Shown: piece by piece, positions 1 to 6,457 of the stretch
How positions within the stretch are numbered: the stretch's first letter is position 1
How the letters are laid out: each line of letters starts with the position of its first letter
DNA from: Planctomycetota bacterium
Lineage (GTDB): Bacteria > Planctomycetota > Phycisphaerae > WQYP01
Length of the DNA stretch: 7,111 bases
Reading direction: 5' to 3'
Assembly: GCA_021828925.1 (NCBI GenBank)
Contig: JAJZCT010000171.1
Span: 1 to 7,111 of the forward strand
Notes under the pieces: generated by a model
What the model saw: the letters and a program-made list of their open reading frames with translations, nothing else
Told to the model about the DNA's origin: nothing
The model's database searches: none
Position numbers and translations under genes: made by a program

Positions 1-241
1 GTGAACACAATGCCAGTGCGGCGAGAACCGCCGCCGCGAGAATTAATATCCATGGCCAATCCGGCTTGGCTTTCCACCGGCCCGCGGCCTGGTAGGATTC
101 CCGCGGCCAGAATTCAAGTATGGTAAATGGGTATTCAGTGATTCCCCTTCGAGGCAGCAGAAACCAGCCTCCCGCCGCGACCAGCGCCGGAAGTACCAGC
201 AGTTCAGGATGAAGAAAAACCAGGGTCATCGGATATTCCAT
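1..241 (-). CDS. N-terminal fragment of BatA/BatB-like (VWA-type) membrane protein
   Basis: An open frame of 80 codons on the minus strand runs off the left edge without a stop. It starts MEYPMTLVFLHPEL and holds two hydrophobic segments, about residues 6-28 and 67-80. Between them is a charged stretch with RRG and an R-W-K-x-K-P-D-W-P-W run. A helix beginning 'FLHPELL', then Arg residues, a loop and a second helix rich in Leu/Ala is the arrangement known at the start of BatA/BatB aerotolerance-regulator proteins. The VWA domain that follows in that family would lie outside the window. The start may be ATG at 241 or ATG at 229; neither has a strong Shine-Dalgarno. The gene is divergent from the one at 392, with about 150 bp between. 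The family call is inference from a short fragment; any other two-helix membrane protein is possible. Confidence 0.5.
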   Translation of the reverse strand, partial: MEYPMTLVFLHPELLVLPALVAAGGWFLLPRRGITEYPFTILEFWPRESYQAAGRWKAKPDWPWILILAAAVLAALALCS

Positions 242-391
242 TACCGTTGATTATTCCATGATACGGGATTTATCGAGCTGTGGACTTGAAAAAAAATCAC
301 GCCGATGATTGTAGATACCGCTCCGGGTCGATACATTACGCTATACGCGGCTCGCAAGGATTGCCAGGCTGGCGAATTTTCGGGGTGATGT

Positions 392-1252
392 ATGGCGACA
401 AATAGAAAAAAAGATGCCGCCACTCTTTATGAAGTGTTGGGCAGGACGGCCCAGAAAACACCTAAAAAGGAGACTCCCGGGGCGGCACCAAAGCCTCCGA
501 CGGTGGAATCCACGCCGTCCATGAATAATCGCACACCGTTACGCATACCGGCCACCGGTTCAATCCGCCCGCCGCCGACCAGAGCGTCGCTTTTTCCTGC
601 CGCAGTGGCGGCGAAAACGGAAGCACAAATTCCGGCATCCGGATCGCAATCATCCCCGGAACCGGTACTGCTGGACCAGATACTCGCCCGATTCCGCCCT
701 TGGATACTTGTGGTGGTTGCGGGGTTTGTAGCGTTGATTCTGGCGGTGGTCATCATTGTTTCCACCAGCCATCACGCCGCCCACAAGCCGCTGGAACCGG
801 TTACCATCTCGCCCGGCACGCCTACGCCGGGACTTGTGCAGCCGCAATTACTGCCCTTTAATGGCAACGGTTCAACCCCGGCGACCGGATCTTCGGCCAC
901 GCCGTCAAAACCGCCGGTGCCGCGTGTTCAAGTTGGCCAGGTGGTGCCCGCATCGCAGGTTGTTCGCTCCCCGAATCGGTGGTACCTGGTTATTTTGACC
1001 ACGCTGCCCCGGTACGCGCAACATGCCGCCGGGTTTATTGCAAAGCACGGTGTGAGTGTCACGATTGAAAATGGTCCGCAAAATTTCAAATGTGTCATTT
1101 CCGTGCGCGGCTTTAAGCACCGTGCCGGGGCGGCGGCTATCGCCCTGCGGCGCAAGGTCGTGCACATCGGAAGCCTGCTTCCCGATGCTCGCCGTGCCGG
1201 TCGCAGCGACTTTAACACCGCCTACTATGCGCATGTCCAACGCAGTCAGTAA
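392..1252 (+). CDS. Single-pass membrane protein with C-terminal SPOR-like domain
   Basis: This 286-residue protein has a polar, Lys/Pro-rich N-terminal region (1-100), one clear membrane helix (about 104-124, WILVVVAGFVALIL...), a low-complexity Pro/Thr/Ser/Gly linker (130-190) and a compact C-terminal domain (about 193-286). No signal peptide is visible, so the N-terminus is probably cytoplasmic and the C-terminal domain periplasmic. That domain has an 'RWYLVILTTLPRYAQHAAGFIAKHGVSV' type strand-helix pattern, then 'FKCVISVRGF' and a second helix. It resembles SPOR-like domains, which in other bacteria bind denuded peptidoglycan; peptidoglycan binding here is inference. The N-terminal KKDAATLYEVLG motif recalls planctomycete proteins of unknown function. 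The start is supported by GGGGTGA at 382-388. It is first in a same-strand run with two glycosyltransferases, suggesting a cell-envelope role. Confidence 0.7.
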   Translation: MATNRKKDAATLYEVLGRTAQKTPKKETPGAAPKPPTVESTPSMNNRTPLRIPATGSIRPPPTRASLFPAAVAAKTEAQIPASGSQSSPEPVLLDQILARFRPWILVVVAGFVALILAVVIIVSTSHHAAHKPLEPVTISPGTPTPGLVQPQLLPFNGNGSTPATGSSATPSKPPVPRVQVGQVVPASQVVRSPNRWYLVILTTLPRYAQHAAGFIAKHGVSVTIENGPQNFKCVISVRGFKHRAGAAAIALRRKVVHIGSLLPDARRAGRSDFNTAYYAHVQRSQ

Positions 1253-1266
1253 GGTTTATAATCTGT

Positions 1267-1288
1267 CAGGCCGGTTAAAACGGCCCTG
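1267..1288 (+). other. Small hairpin just after the SPOR-like gene
   Basis: CAG at 1267-1269 pairs with CTG at 1286-1288, and GCCG at 1270-1273 pairs with CGGC at 1281-1284. C1285 is bulged and the loop is GTTAAAA. It lies 15 bases after the stop at 1252. No T-run follows, so it is not a canonical intrinsic terminator; it may protect or separate messages within the run of genes. Function is not shown by sequence. Confidence 0.3.
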
Positions 1289-1302
1289 CGTGACGTGAAG
1301 GA

Positions 1303-1324
1303 CCTGCCGACAGATCCCGGCAGG
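1303..1324 (+). promoter_or_regulatory. Hairpin overlapping the ribosome binding site of the GT2 gene
   Basis: CCTGCCG at 1303-1309 is perfectly complementary to CGGCAGG at 1318-1324, with an 8-base loop. The right arm covers the first three bases of the Shine-Dalgarno AGGAG (1322-1326) of the gene starting at 1332. If folded, it would partly hide the ribosome binding site. That would lower translation of the glycosyltransferase, and of the gene coupled to it, relative to the first gene. The pairing is read directly from the sequence; the regulatory role is inference. Confidence 0.35.
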
Positions 1325-1331
1325 AGTTGAT

Positions 1332-2414
1332 ATGGAAATGATTTCAGCACATTTAGCCCCCTCGCCTGCGGATTGGCAGCATGTTACGCCGCAGCCCTAT
1401 TATTCCATGGTTGTTCCCATGTATAACGAAGAGGCCTCCGCCGCAGAGCTTTACGCCGCCTTAACGCGTAATCTGGCGGCTTTGGGAAAGCCTTACGAAA
1501 TTATTTTTATTGATGATGGCAGTTCCGATTCAACCTATGACAAGCTTTGTACCCTGGGGCAGGCGGATGAACATGTACTGGTCATTCGGTTGCGGCGAAA
1601 CTTTGGACAAACGCCCGCGCTGGCGGCCGGATTTGATCATGCCCGCGGAGAAATCATTATCGCCATGGACGGGGATTTACAGCATGACCCGGACGAAATT
1701 CCGAAATTCATTGCCAAAATTGAGGAAGGCTATGATGTCGTTTCCGGCTGGCGGCAACGCCGGGCTGATGGCCTGTTTCTGCGGCGTATACCCAGCAAAA
1801 CCGCCAATTGGCTGATCCGAAAAATATCCGGTGTGGAGATTCATGATTTCGGCACCACGTTCAAGGCCTACCGCCGCGATCTTATTGAGCATCTGAATCT
1901 GTATGGTGATTCGCACCGCTTTATCCCGGCTTTGGCCGCCATGGCCGGCGCCACCATCACCGAAGTGCCCATCAAGAATATTAACGCCCCATACCGCCCG
2001 TCCAATTATGGAATCGGCCGGACATTTCGCGTGATGCTGGACCTGCTGACGATTAAATTCCTCAATAGCTATCTCACACGGCCGCTGCATTTATTTGGGA
2101 AAATCGGATTAATCTCTCTGGCCGGCTCTTTTTTGATCGGCCTGTTTTTAATTTATGAAAAAATTCGCGGTTACAGCATTCTTACGACGCACGGGCCGCT
2201 GCTGATTCTTGGTGCCATGCTGTTTATGATGGCGCTGATGTTTTTTTCCACCGGACTGCTGGCGGAGTTAATTTCGCGCGTGTATTTTGAAGCCCAGCGC
2301 AAGCCGGTGTATACCGTGCGGGAAATCCGCCATGGGCGGCAGGTCTGGCGCGGGCGTCCCGGCAAGCCGCTGCTGCAACTAAGACATTCGCATGATCACA
2401 TTGGGCCGGCATGA
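1332..2414 (+). CDS. Family 2 glycosyltransferase, DPM1/GtrB/ArnC-like, with two C-terminal membrane helices
   Basis: This 360-residue protein probably moves a sugar from a nucleotide donor to a polyprenyl (undecaprenyl) phosphate at the cytoplasmic face of the inner membrane. The GT-A domain covers about 24-240. Motifs are VVPMYNEE (27-34), the donor-binding DDGS (61-64), the metal-binding DxD in MDGDLQHDP (112-120, D113/D115), the acceptor-side GTTFKAYRR (174-182) and YRPSNYGIGRT (221-231), which matches the family's 'R-x-G-x-S-x-Y' segment. Two membrane helices follow (about 257-276 and 287-311), then a basic tail; this is the usual build of GtrB/ArnC/DPM-type enzymes. AGGAG at 1322-1326 sits 5 bases before ATG 1332; ATG at 1338 is a weaker alternative. 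Its stop overlaps the start of the GT39 gene (ATGA, 2411-2414), so the two are probably translationally coupled. The sugar cannot be told from sequence. Confidence 0.88.
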   Translation: MEMISAHLAPSPADWQHVTPQPYYSMVVPMYNEEASAAELYAALTRNLAALGKPYEIIFIDDGSSDSTYDKLCTLGQADEHVLVIRLRRNFGQTPALAAGFDHARGEIIIAMDGDLQHDPDEIPKFIAKIEEGYDVVSGWRQRRADGLFLRRIPSKTANWLIRKISGVEIHDFGTTFKAYRRDLIEHLNLYGDSHRFIPALAAMAGATITEVPIKNINAPYRPSNYGIGRTFRVMLDLLTIKFLNSYLTRPLHLFGKIGLISLAGSFLIGLFLIYEKIRGYSILTTHGPLLILGAMLFMMALMFFSTGLLAELISRVYFEAQRKPVYTVREIRHGRQVWRGRPGKPLLQLRHSHDHIGPA

Positions 2415-4240
2415 ACGAAACAAATCCCACTTCTAACCCTCACTCCGGCAGCACTACCGGCAATATGGCACCCGCCGCGGATTGGAATATTCCCCATTGG
2501 GGTGCTTTGGCGATTATCACCGCTTTCGCACTGCCGCTGTTCCTGGAATTATTGGGCCACGGCCAGGCCACCGCCATGATGGAGTTGTTTAATCTTGTGC
2601 CCATCCGCGAAGCGTACCGTGACGGCCATTGGCTGATTCCCACGCTGGGCGGTATGCCGCGGCTGGAGAAGCCGCCGCTGCCGGTTTGGATACCCGCCGC
2701 CCTGGCGATGCTGTTTCATACCGACAACCTCTGGGTGGTTCGGCTGCCTTCGGTTTTTCTGGGCCTGGTTACCTGCTGGGCCACCTATGGCATCGGGTGT
2801 GTTACCTCGCGCGATCGGCGTTTGGGGTTGTTTGCCGCCATTGCCCTTGCTTCCATGGTGGTGTTCATCCGTCAGGCTCGGATGGCGTCTTATGATATTT
2901 ACGGGACAGCCTTCACCACGCTGGGCTTTCTGGGATTGCTGGCCGCGGCTGAATACCCCAGGCGCTGGTGGGTCTGGTCCGGATTGGGCGGCGCGGCGTT
3001 GGGGCTGGCCGTATTAAGCAAGGGACCGGTGCCGCCGATGTACGTGCTGCTGCCCTTCGGCTTCTGGCTGCTGTGGGAGCATCGCAAAAACAGCCGCTGC
3101 TGGCTGGGGATTCTCCTGGCACTGATCGTTTCCATTGCGGTTTTCGCCCCCTGGCTTGTCGCCGTGACCCTACGGTATCACAGTGAGTATGGAGGAAGCG
3201 CCTGGCATATCTGGACCCGCCAGTTTCGTCGATATGTCAGCGTGCTGCCGGATACGCGCTGGTATTATCTGGCGATGATCGCGTGGGTATTTCCCTGGAC
3301 CCCGCCGATTATCGCCGGCTTGGCATTACCTTTCTTGCCCACACAATCCGATCCGCCGCCGACACCACAGGAACGTCGCAGTCGGTGGATGTTCTGGATC
3401 GTCCTGGTACTGGGCCTGATTTTTCTGACGATTCCGGCGCAAAAAAAACAGCGCTATGCCCTGCAGAATTTCCCCTTTGCGGCTCTGCTGATCGCCGCGG
3501 TCTGGCAGGAATTTGCCCGATTGAAAAAAGATCTGGACCTCGAAACGCCGGCAAAAATTCTTCTGGCGGCACAAAGCGTCATGTTTGTCGGCACCGGCGT
3601 GCTGGTTTTGATTCTCATACCCGTTGTCATGCTGGCGCACCACCCATCCCCAAATTTTTCCGGACATTGGACTGCCATGCAGGCGGCATCCTTGCTTAAG
3701 CCTGGATTGGCGGCTTTGACCCCGGTTGGCTGGGCGGCGGTGGCTCTGCTGATCATGGCCATGGGAGTGGTGCTGTGGCGTTGGGAATTTAGCCGTCAGT
3801 TTGATCGCGCCTTCTGGATATACGCGCTGGCGGGCTGGCTATTCATGCTGGCGATGAACTGGGCTTACATGGACGGCAAAGGTTATCAGACAAGCCGCTA
3901 TCGCACGGAAACCCGGCAAATGATGAACGTGGTTCATGGCCATCGAATTTACACATTCATGGGTGATCGGATGTGGCTGGGAGTATTATATTATGCCGAT
4001 GAAATTCTGCCCATGAAAACCTCTGCCCAACTTACCGCCATCGCCGAACACAGCCCGCATCGCCTCTACATTCTCACGCGCGACGAAGGCGTCTTTGCCC
4101 GGCAAGTTACTTCCATTGCCCACCAGACCCATCGTAACATCAGAATTATCGATCGCATCAACGACGGTCATTTTATTCAAACCCTCTTTGCCCTGCAGCC
4201 AACCCACGTCACCGCCAGCCCCGCTACGCGCCCTAAATAA
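2411..4240 (+). CDS. Family 39 (ArnT/PMT-like) integral membrane glycosyltransferase
   Basis: This 609-residue, multi-pass protein has about a dozen hydrophobic segments between residues 28 and 485 and a soluble C-terminal domain (about 490-609), as in ArnT-type enzymes. These use a polyprenyl-phosphate sugar and act on the periplasmic side. Visible family features are 'IREAYRDGHWLIPTLGG...RLEKPPLPVW' (65-93), the second-loop Asp in RQARMASYD (D162), the LSKGP segment (K204) and KKQRYALQNFP (345-355). An oddity is the first periplasmic loop, where the family normally has Asp-Glu 17 residues before the GDW-type Trp. Here the pair reads Met57-Glu58, so the usual first Asp is absent while the Glu is kept. 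The gene overlaps the GT2 gene by four bases; the pair likely loads and then transfers one sugar. Acceptor (lipid, glycan or protein) is unknown. Confidence 0.85.
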   Translation: MNETNPTSNPHSGSTTGNMAPAADWNIPHWGALAIITAFALPLFLELLGHGQATAMMELFNLVPIREAYRDGHWLIPTLGGMPRLEKPPLPVWIPAALAMLFHTDNLWVVRLPSVFLGLVTCWATYGIGCVTSRDRRLGLFAAIALASMVVFIRQARMASYDIYGTAFTTLGFLGLLAAAEYPRRWWVWSGLGGAALGLAVLSKGPVPPMYVLLPFGFWLLWEHRKNSRCWLGILLALIVSIAVFAPWLVAVTLRYHSEYGGSAWHIWTRQFRRYVSVLPDTRWYYLAMIAWVFPWTPPIIAGLALPFLPTQSDPPPTPQERRSRWMFWIVLVLGLIFLTIPAQKKQRYALQNFPFAALLIAAVWQEFARLKKDLDLETPAKILLAAQSVMFVGTGVLVLILIPVVMLAHHPSPNFSGHWTAMQAASLLKPGLAALTPVGWAAVALLIMAMGVVLWRWEFSRQFDRAFWIYALAGWLFMLAMNWAYMDGKGYQTSRYRTETRQMMNVVHGHRIYTFMGDRMWLGVLYYADEILPMKTSAQLTAIAEHSPHRLYILTRDEGVFARQVTSIAHQTHRNIRIIDRINDGHFIQTLFALQPTHVTASPATRPK

Positions 4241-4263
4241 TCAAGGAACGCCCGTCGAATAAC

Positions 4264-4278
4264 TTGGGAAAAACCCAA
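4264..4278. repeat. Short hairpin between two CGCCCGTC direct repeats
   Basis: TTGGG (4264-4268) and CCCAA (4274-4278) form a 5-bp stem around AAAAA. They are flanked by an 8-base direct repeat, CGCCCGTC, at 4249-4256 and 4280-4287. The structure lies about 24 bases after the GT39 stop and before the toxin-antitoxin-like module. It has no T-run on the plus strand, so it is at best a weak terminator. An operator-like or insertion-scar role is possible but unsupported. Confidence 0.25.
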
Positions 4279-4369
4279 CCGCCCGTCCGTCACATAACGC
4301 GAGCTATTTACCTTTGATGATTTATTCCCGCGTTTCGGGTAGGATGGTGGGCGTAAGTAAAGGATGAGC

Positions 4370-5449
4370 ATGGCCGGCAAAAACCCTAGATTGAAACTCT
4401 TTTTTATCGGCGAGAGCTTTCGCAATGGTGCGGTTCCGCTTACCGTTGTTGCATCAAAATTAACGGGACTTCAACAGGCGATGTTCCATGCCGCGGCTGC
4501 GGTTTCCGGCTACTCAGGTGGGCGCCGTGGTACATGGTCCAACAGGTTCAGGTCATCCTCGGAACTAACTTTTGCGACTTCGCATCACAGTGACCTGGTC
4601 ATCGAAGCGGAGTTGACGGTGGATCAGGTACTGCATCCGAGCTTGGATACCGGCGAAAAGGCGGTGGATTTGCTGTTCGATGTGGCCAATGCAATTCAGA
4701 CGGATGCGGCTCCAACCATCAATCTTTCTCCGCACGACCGTGAATTTCTGGTGCGGGCTCTCGAAGTGCTCATGCCTAACGCCGGCGATCAGTACGCCAT
4801 CAAACTTGAGAATTGCCGCCCTAGCCGTCATCCGCCAATTACATTTACTTCCGAGATGCGCCAACGGTTGAGGATATACTCTCTTCCCGGCGACCAGTCC
4901 CCCGATGTGGAGGAGGCCACGCTGGTGGGCGAATTAATCAAAATTCATATCGACGCCGGCGACGACAAAATCACGATTCGGTCCCGGCAGCGGGACATAG
5001 ACTGTTTCTATGGAGACGCGCTTCGAGATCAGATCGCCAATCTTATCGCAGGTTCCTCTGTCGAGGTTACAGGCTTTGCAACGCTCAATGACCGTGGCGA
5101 TGTCGCCAAAATTCATCAAATTACAAATGTCGAGCAAGTCAGTATGGAACCACTACGGTTTGGCCGCTTCGAGCATGATGGCAGGGTCTTTATCCTCGCT
5201 TCTCCCATCATTGTTACCGTTGAATACACTGATGGGCTTTGGATTTATCATCACCCTGACCTAAATCTTTGGGGGTACGCAAGTCGCCGTGAGGACGCTC
5301 TTCGTGACCTGAATGAAACGTTTGCCTATGTTTACCGCGACATCGTGGAGGAAAAGGAAGAAAATCTCGACGCGGTCGCCTGCGAATTGCGTGGCCGCCT
5401 TCTCCAACTTGTAGCAAAGCCCGCAGTAGGGGGAGCCACCCATGCCTAA
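4370..5449 (+). CDS. Large multidomain protein with C-terminal HicB-like antitoxin domain
   Basis: This protein has 359 residues from ATG 4370. I prefer that start because AAGGA (4360-4364) lies 5 bases before it, whereas ATG 4364 sits directly on that site; residue numbers below count from 4364. Three parts can be seen. Residues 10-150 are an unrecognised alpha/beta region beginning 'LKLFFIGESFRNGAVPL'. Residues 184-258 form a beta-rich, OB-like segment ending 'VEVTGFATLNDRGDVAKI'. Residues 276-349 contain 'VTVEYTDGLWIYHHPDLNLW' followed by GYASRREDALRDLNETF. The strand-strand-helix pattern of the last part (E-Y-x-D-G-L-W, H-P-D-L, G-x-x-R-x-x-A-L-x-x-L) is that of HicB-type antitoxin domains. 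The gene overlaps the HicA-like gene by 8 bp, strongly suggesting a functional pair. Canonical HicB proteins are roughly 70-150 residues, so the extra ~260 residues are unusual. Antitoxin function is inference. Confidence 0.6.
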   Translation: MAGKNPRLKLFFIGESFRNGAVPLTVVASKLTGLQQAMFHAAAAVSGYSGGRRGTWSNRFRSSSELTFATSHHSDLVIEAELTVDQVLHPSLDTGEKAVDLLFDVANAIQTDAAPTINLSPHDREFLVRALEVLMPNAGDQYAIKLENCRPSRHPPITFTSEMRQRLRIYSLPGDQSPDVEEATLVGELIKIHIDAGDDKITIRSRQRDIDCFYGDALRDQIANLIAGSSVEVTGFATLNDRGDVAKIHQITNVEQVSMEPLRFGRFEHDGRVFILASPIIVTVEYTDGLWIYHHPDLNLWGYASRREDALRDLNETFAYVYRDIVEEKEENLDAVACELRGRLLQLVAKPAVGGATHA

Positions 5450-5723
5450 ACCCGCAAAGGCCGTGGCGGCCAGCCTGGAGAAGAAGGGCTTCCGAAGTGA
5501 AAATAGTAAGGACATCCATTACCGCCTCTACGTGGATGGCAAGAAGACCATCGTTTACACGAAGATCAGTCATGGCGAAAAGGAAATCCACGACGGTCTG
5601 CTTGGCACAATGGCCAGGCAGGTTAAGCTTACTCGTAAGCAGTTCAATGCACTGATCGACTGCCCACTCAACCTTGACGACTATGTCAAGATTTTAATTA
5701 CTGCCGGCGTAGTGAAGACATGA
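5442..5723 (+). CDS. HicA-like (dsRBD-fold) putative mRNA interferase toxin
   Basis: This is a small basic protein of 93 residues. The N-terminal helix plus 'KKGF' (14-17), then 'DIHYRLYVDGKKTIVYTKIS' (24-43) with His26, and SHGEKEI with His44, follow the alpha-beta-beta-beta-alpha plan of HicA/YcfA-type proteins. In HicA a His in the first strand is the proposed catalytic residue of RNA cleavage; His26 is at the equivalent place. The C-terminal half, 'MARQVKLTRKQFNALIDCPL...DYVKIL', matches a variant of HicA-like proteins that I recall next to small HicB-like partners. GGGGGAG (5428-5434) is a strong Shine-Dalgarno 7 bases before the ATG. That site lies inside the upstream gene, which ends at 5449, so production is probably coupled to the antitoxin-like protein. 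Toxicity is not shown by sequence; a non-toxic RNA-binding role is the alternative. Confidence 0.65.
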   Translation: MPKPAKAVAASLEKKGFRSENSKDIHYRLYVDGKKTIVYTKISHGEKEIHDGLLGTMARQVKLTRKQFNALIDCPLNLDDYVKILITAGVVKT

Positions 5724-5759
5724 GAAACCAGTACGCCACGTTCGTGCTCGAACGCCGGA

Positions 5760-5804
5760 CCGCGTGAGCCGGCCGCGGCAACATTCTCCCTCCGCACCGC
5801 GTGC
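5760..5804. repeat. Two GC-rich inverted repeats in the convergent spacer
   Basis: CCGCG (5760-5764) pairs with CGCGG (5774-5778), and GCAC (5794-5797) pairs with GTGC (5801-5804) around CGC. They lie between the end of the HicA-like gene and the deformylase gene, which converge. No T-run follows either hairpin. They may add to transcription separation or message protection. The remaining spacer (5724-5869) shows no supported gene. Confidence 0.25.
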
Positions 5805-5820
5805 AGGCAATCTTCACAAA

Positions 5821-5841
5821 GCCGCCGGCTCTGCTGGCGGT
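5821..5841. terminator. Hairpin between convergent genes, possible terminator
   Basis: GCCGCCGGC (5821-5829) and GCTGGCGGT (5833-5841) form a nine-pair stem (two G-T wobbles on the plus strand) around TCT. For minus-strand transcription of the deformylase gene the stem is followed by TTTGTGAAG, a weak T-rich tail. On that strand, though, the wobbles become A-C mismatches. For plus-strand transcription the stem is better but has no T-run. It lies 29 bases past the deformylase stop, a suitable place for a terminator. Confidence 0.35.
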
Positions 5842-5869
5842 GGAACCCGGTACGCGCCGCTAATCCGCC

Positions 5870-6457
5870 TCAGGATAGCTTCGTCAATTCACGCAGTTTT
5901 TTACCAATGGCTATCCGCGCGGCGGGGAGCATTCGGGAGATGATCAGCACGCCGTCAAGGTGGTCATTTTCATGTTGTGCAATGCGCGCGGGGAATCCTT
6001 CCAGCGGCATGGAAATCGGATCGCCCTTAAGATCATACCCGGCAAGCGTGATCTTTTTCGCCCGCGTGATTTGCCCGCGAATCCCCGGGAGGGACAGGCA
6101 GCCCTCCTCCGCTTCTTCGGTTTGAGAGTCCAATTCCAGCACAGGATTAATCACGACCACGGCCTGGTCTGCTTTGGCTTTTTCCGCCATCACAAACAAG
6201 CGCAACGGTAAACCGACCTGCGGCGCCGCCAGTCCCACGCCCTCATGGGATTCCATCAGTTGCTTCATGCGTTCAATGACTTGTAACAGCCAGGAATCAA
6301 TTGTTCCGACATCATCAGCGCGGCGGGTCAGTACAGGATCGGGCCAAATCACAATTTCCAGCGTTTTCGGATCAGGACGCGGCGGTGCAACGGCCTTAGG
6401 TTGGGGCACAGAAGTTTCGTTGCGCTTATGACGCTTGGTTGCTCTATCACGGGTCAT
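5870..6457 (-). CDS. def: Peptide deformylase
   Basis: This cytoplasmic metalloenzyme removes the formyl group from the N-terminal Met of new proteins. All three family motifs are present (195-residue numbering): GVGLAAPQ (73-80), EGCLS (118-122) and QHENDHLDG (161-169). The metal ligands are Cys120, His162 and His166, with catalytic Glu163. About 30 residues precede the usual start of the fold (LEIVIWPDP, 33-41). This extension is rich in Arg, Lys and Pro and looks disordered. I place the start at 6457 because AGGA (6463-6466) lies 5 bases upstream. An in-frame ATG at 6490 would add 11 residues but has no such site. The start region lies inside an exact 84-bp tandem duplication. No fmt gene follows; the downstream neighbour is the convergent HicA-like gene. 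Confidence 0.95.
   Translation of the reverse strand: MTRDRATKRHKRNETSVPQPKAVAPPRPDPKTLEIVIWPDPVLTRRADDVGTIDSWLLQVIERMKQLMESHEGVGLAAPQVGLPLRLFVMAEKAKADQAVVVINPVLELDSQTEEAEEGCLSLPGIRGQITRAKKITLAGYDLKGDPISMPLEGFPARIAQHENDHLDGVLIISRMLPAARIAIGKKLRELTKLS

Noticed and set aside
286..347. Promoter for the SPOR-like gene (TTGAAA at 286-291, TATACG at 342-347).
   Set aside because: The two boxes are too far apart to pair and no good partner box is found for either.
3441..3448. A run of eight A in the GT39 gene as a programmed frameshift site.
   Set aside because: The frame continues with conserved family sequence after it, and no stimulating structure or useful alternative frame is apparent; it encodes Lys-Lys in a normal context.
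4307..4363. Promoter or operator for the HicA/HicB-like module, including CCTTT (4311-4315) pairing with AAAGG (4359-4363) at the ribosome binding site and CCCG/CGGG at 4327-4339.
   Set aside because: Stems are only 4-5 bp and -35/-10 matches are poor at workable spacings; not strong enough to call.
5720..5767. A 15-codon frame starting at ATGA overlapping the HicA-like stop, suggesting a third gene in the module.
   Set aside because: It is very short, has no good ribosome binding site, no recognisable sequence and no conservation evidence; chance is the simplest explanation.
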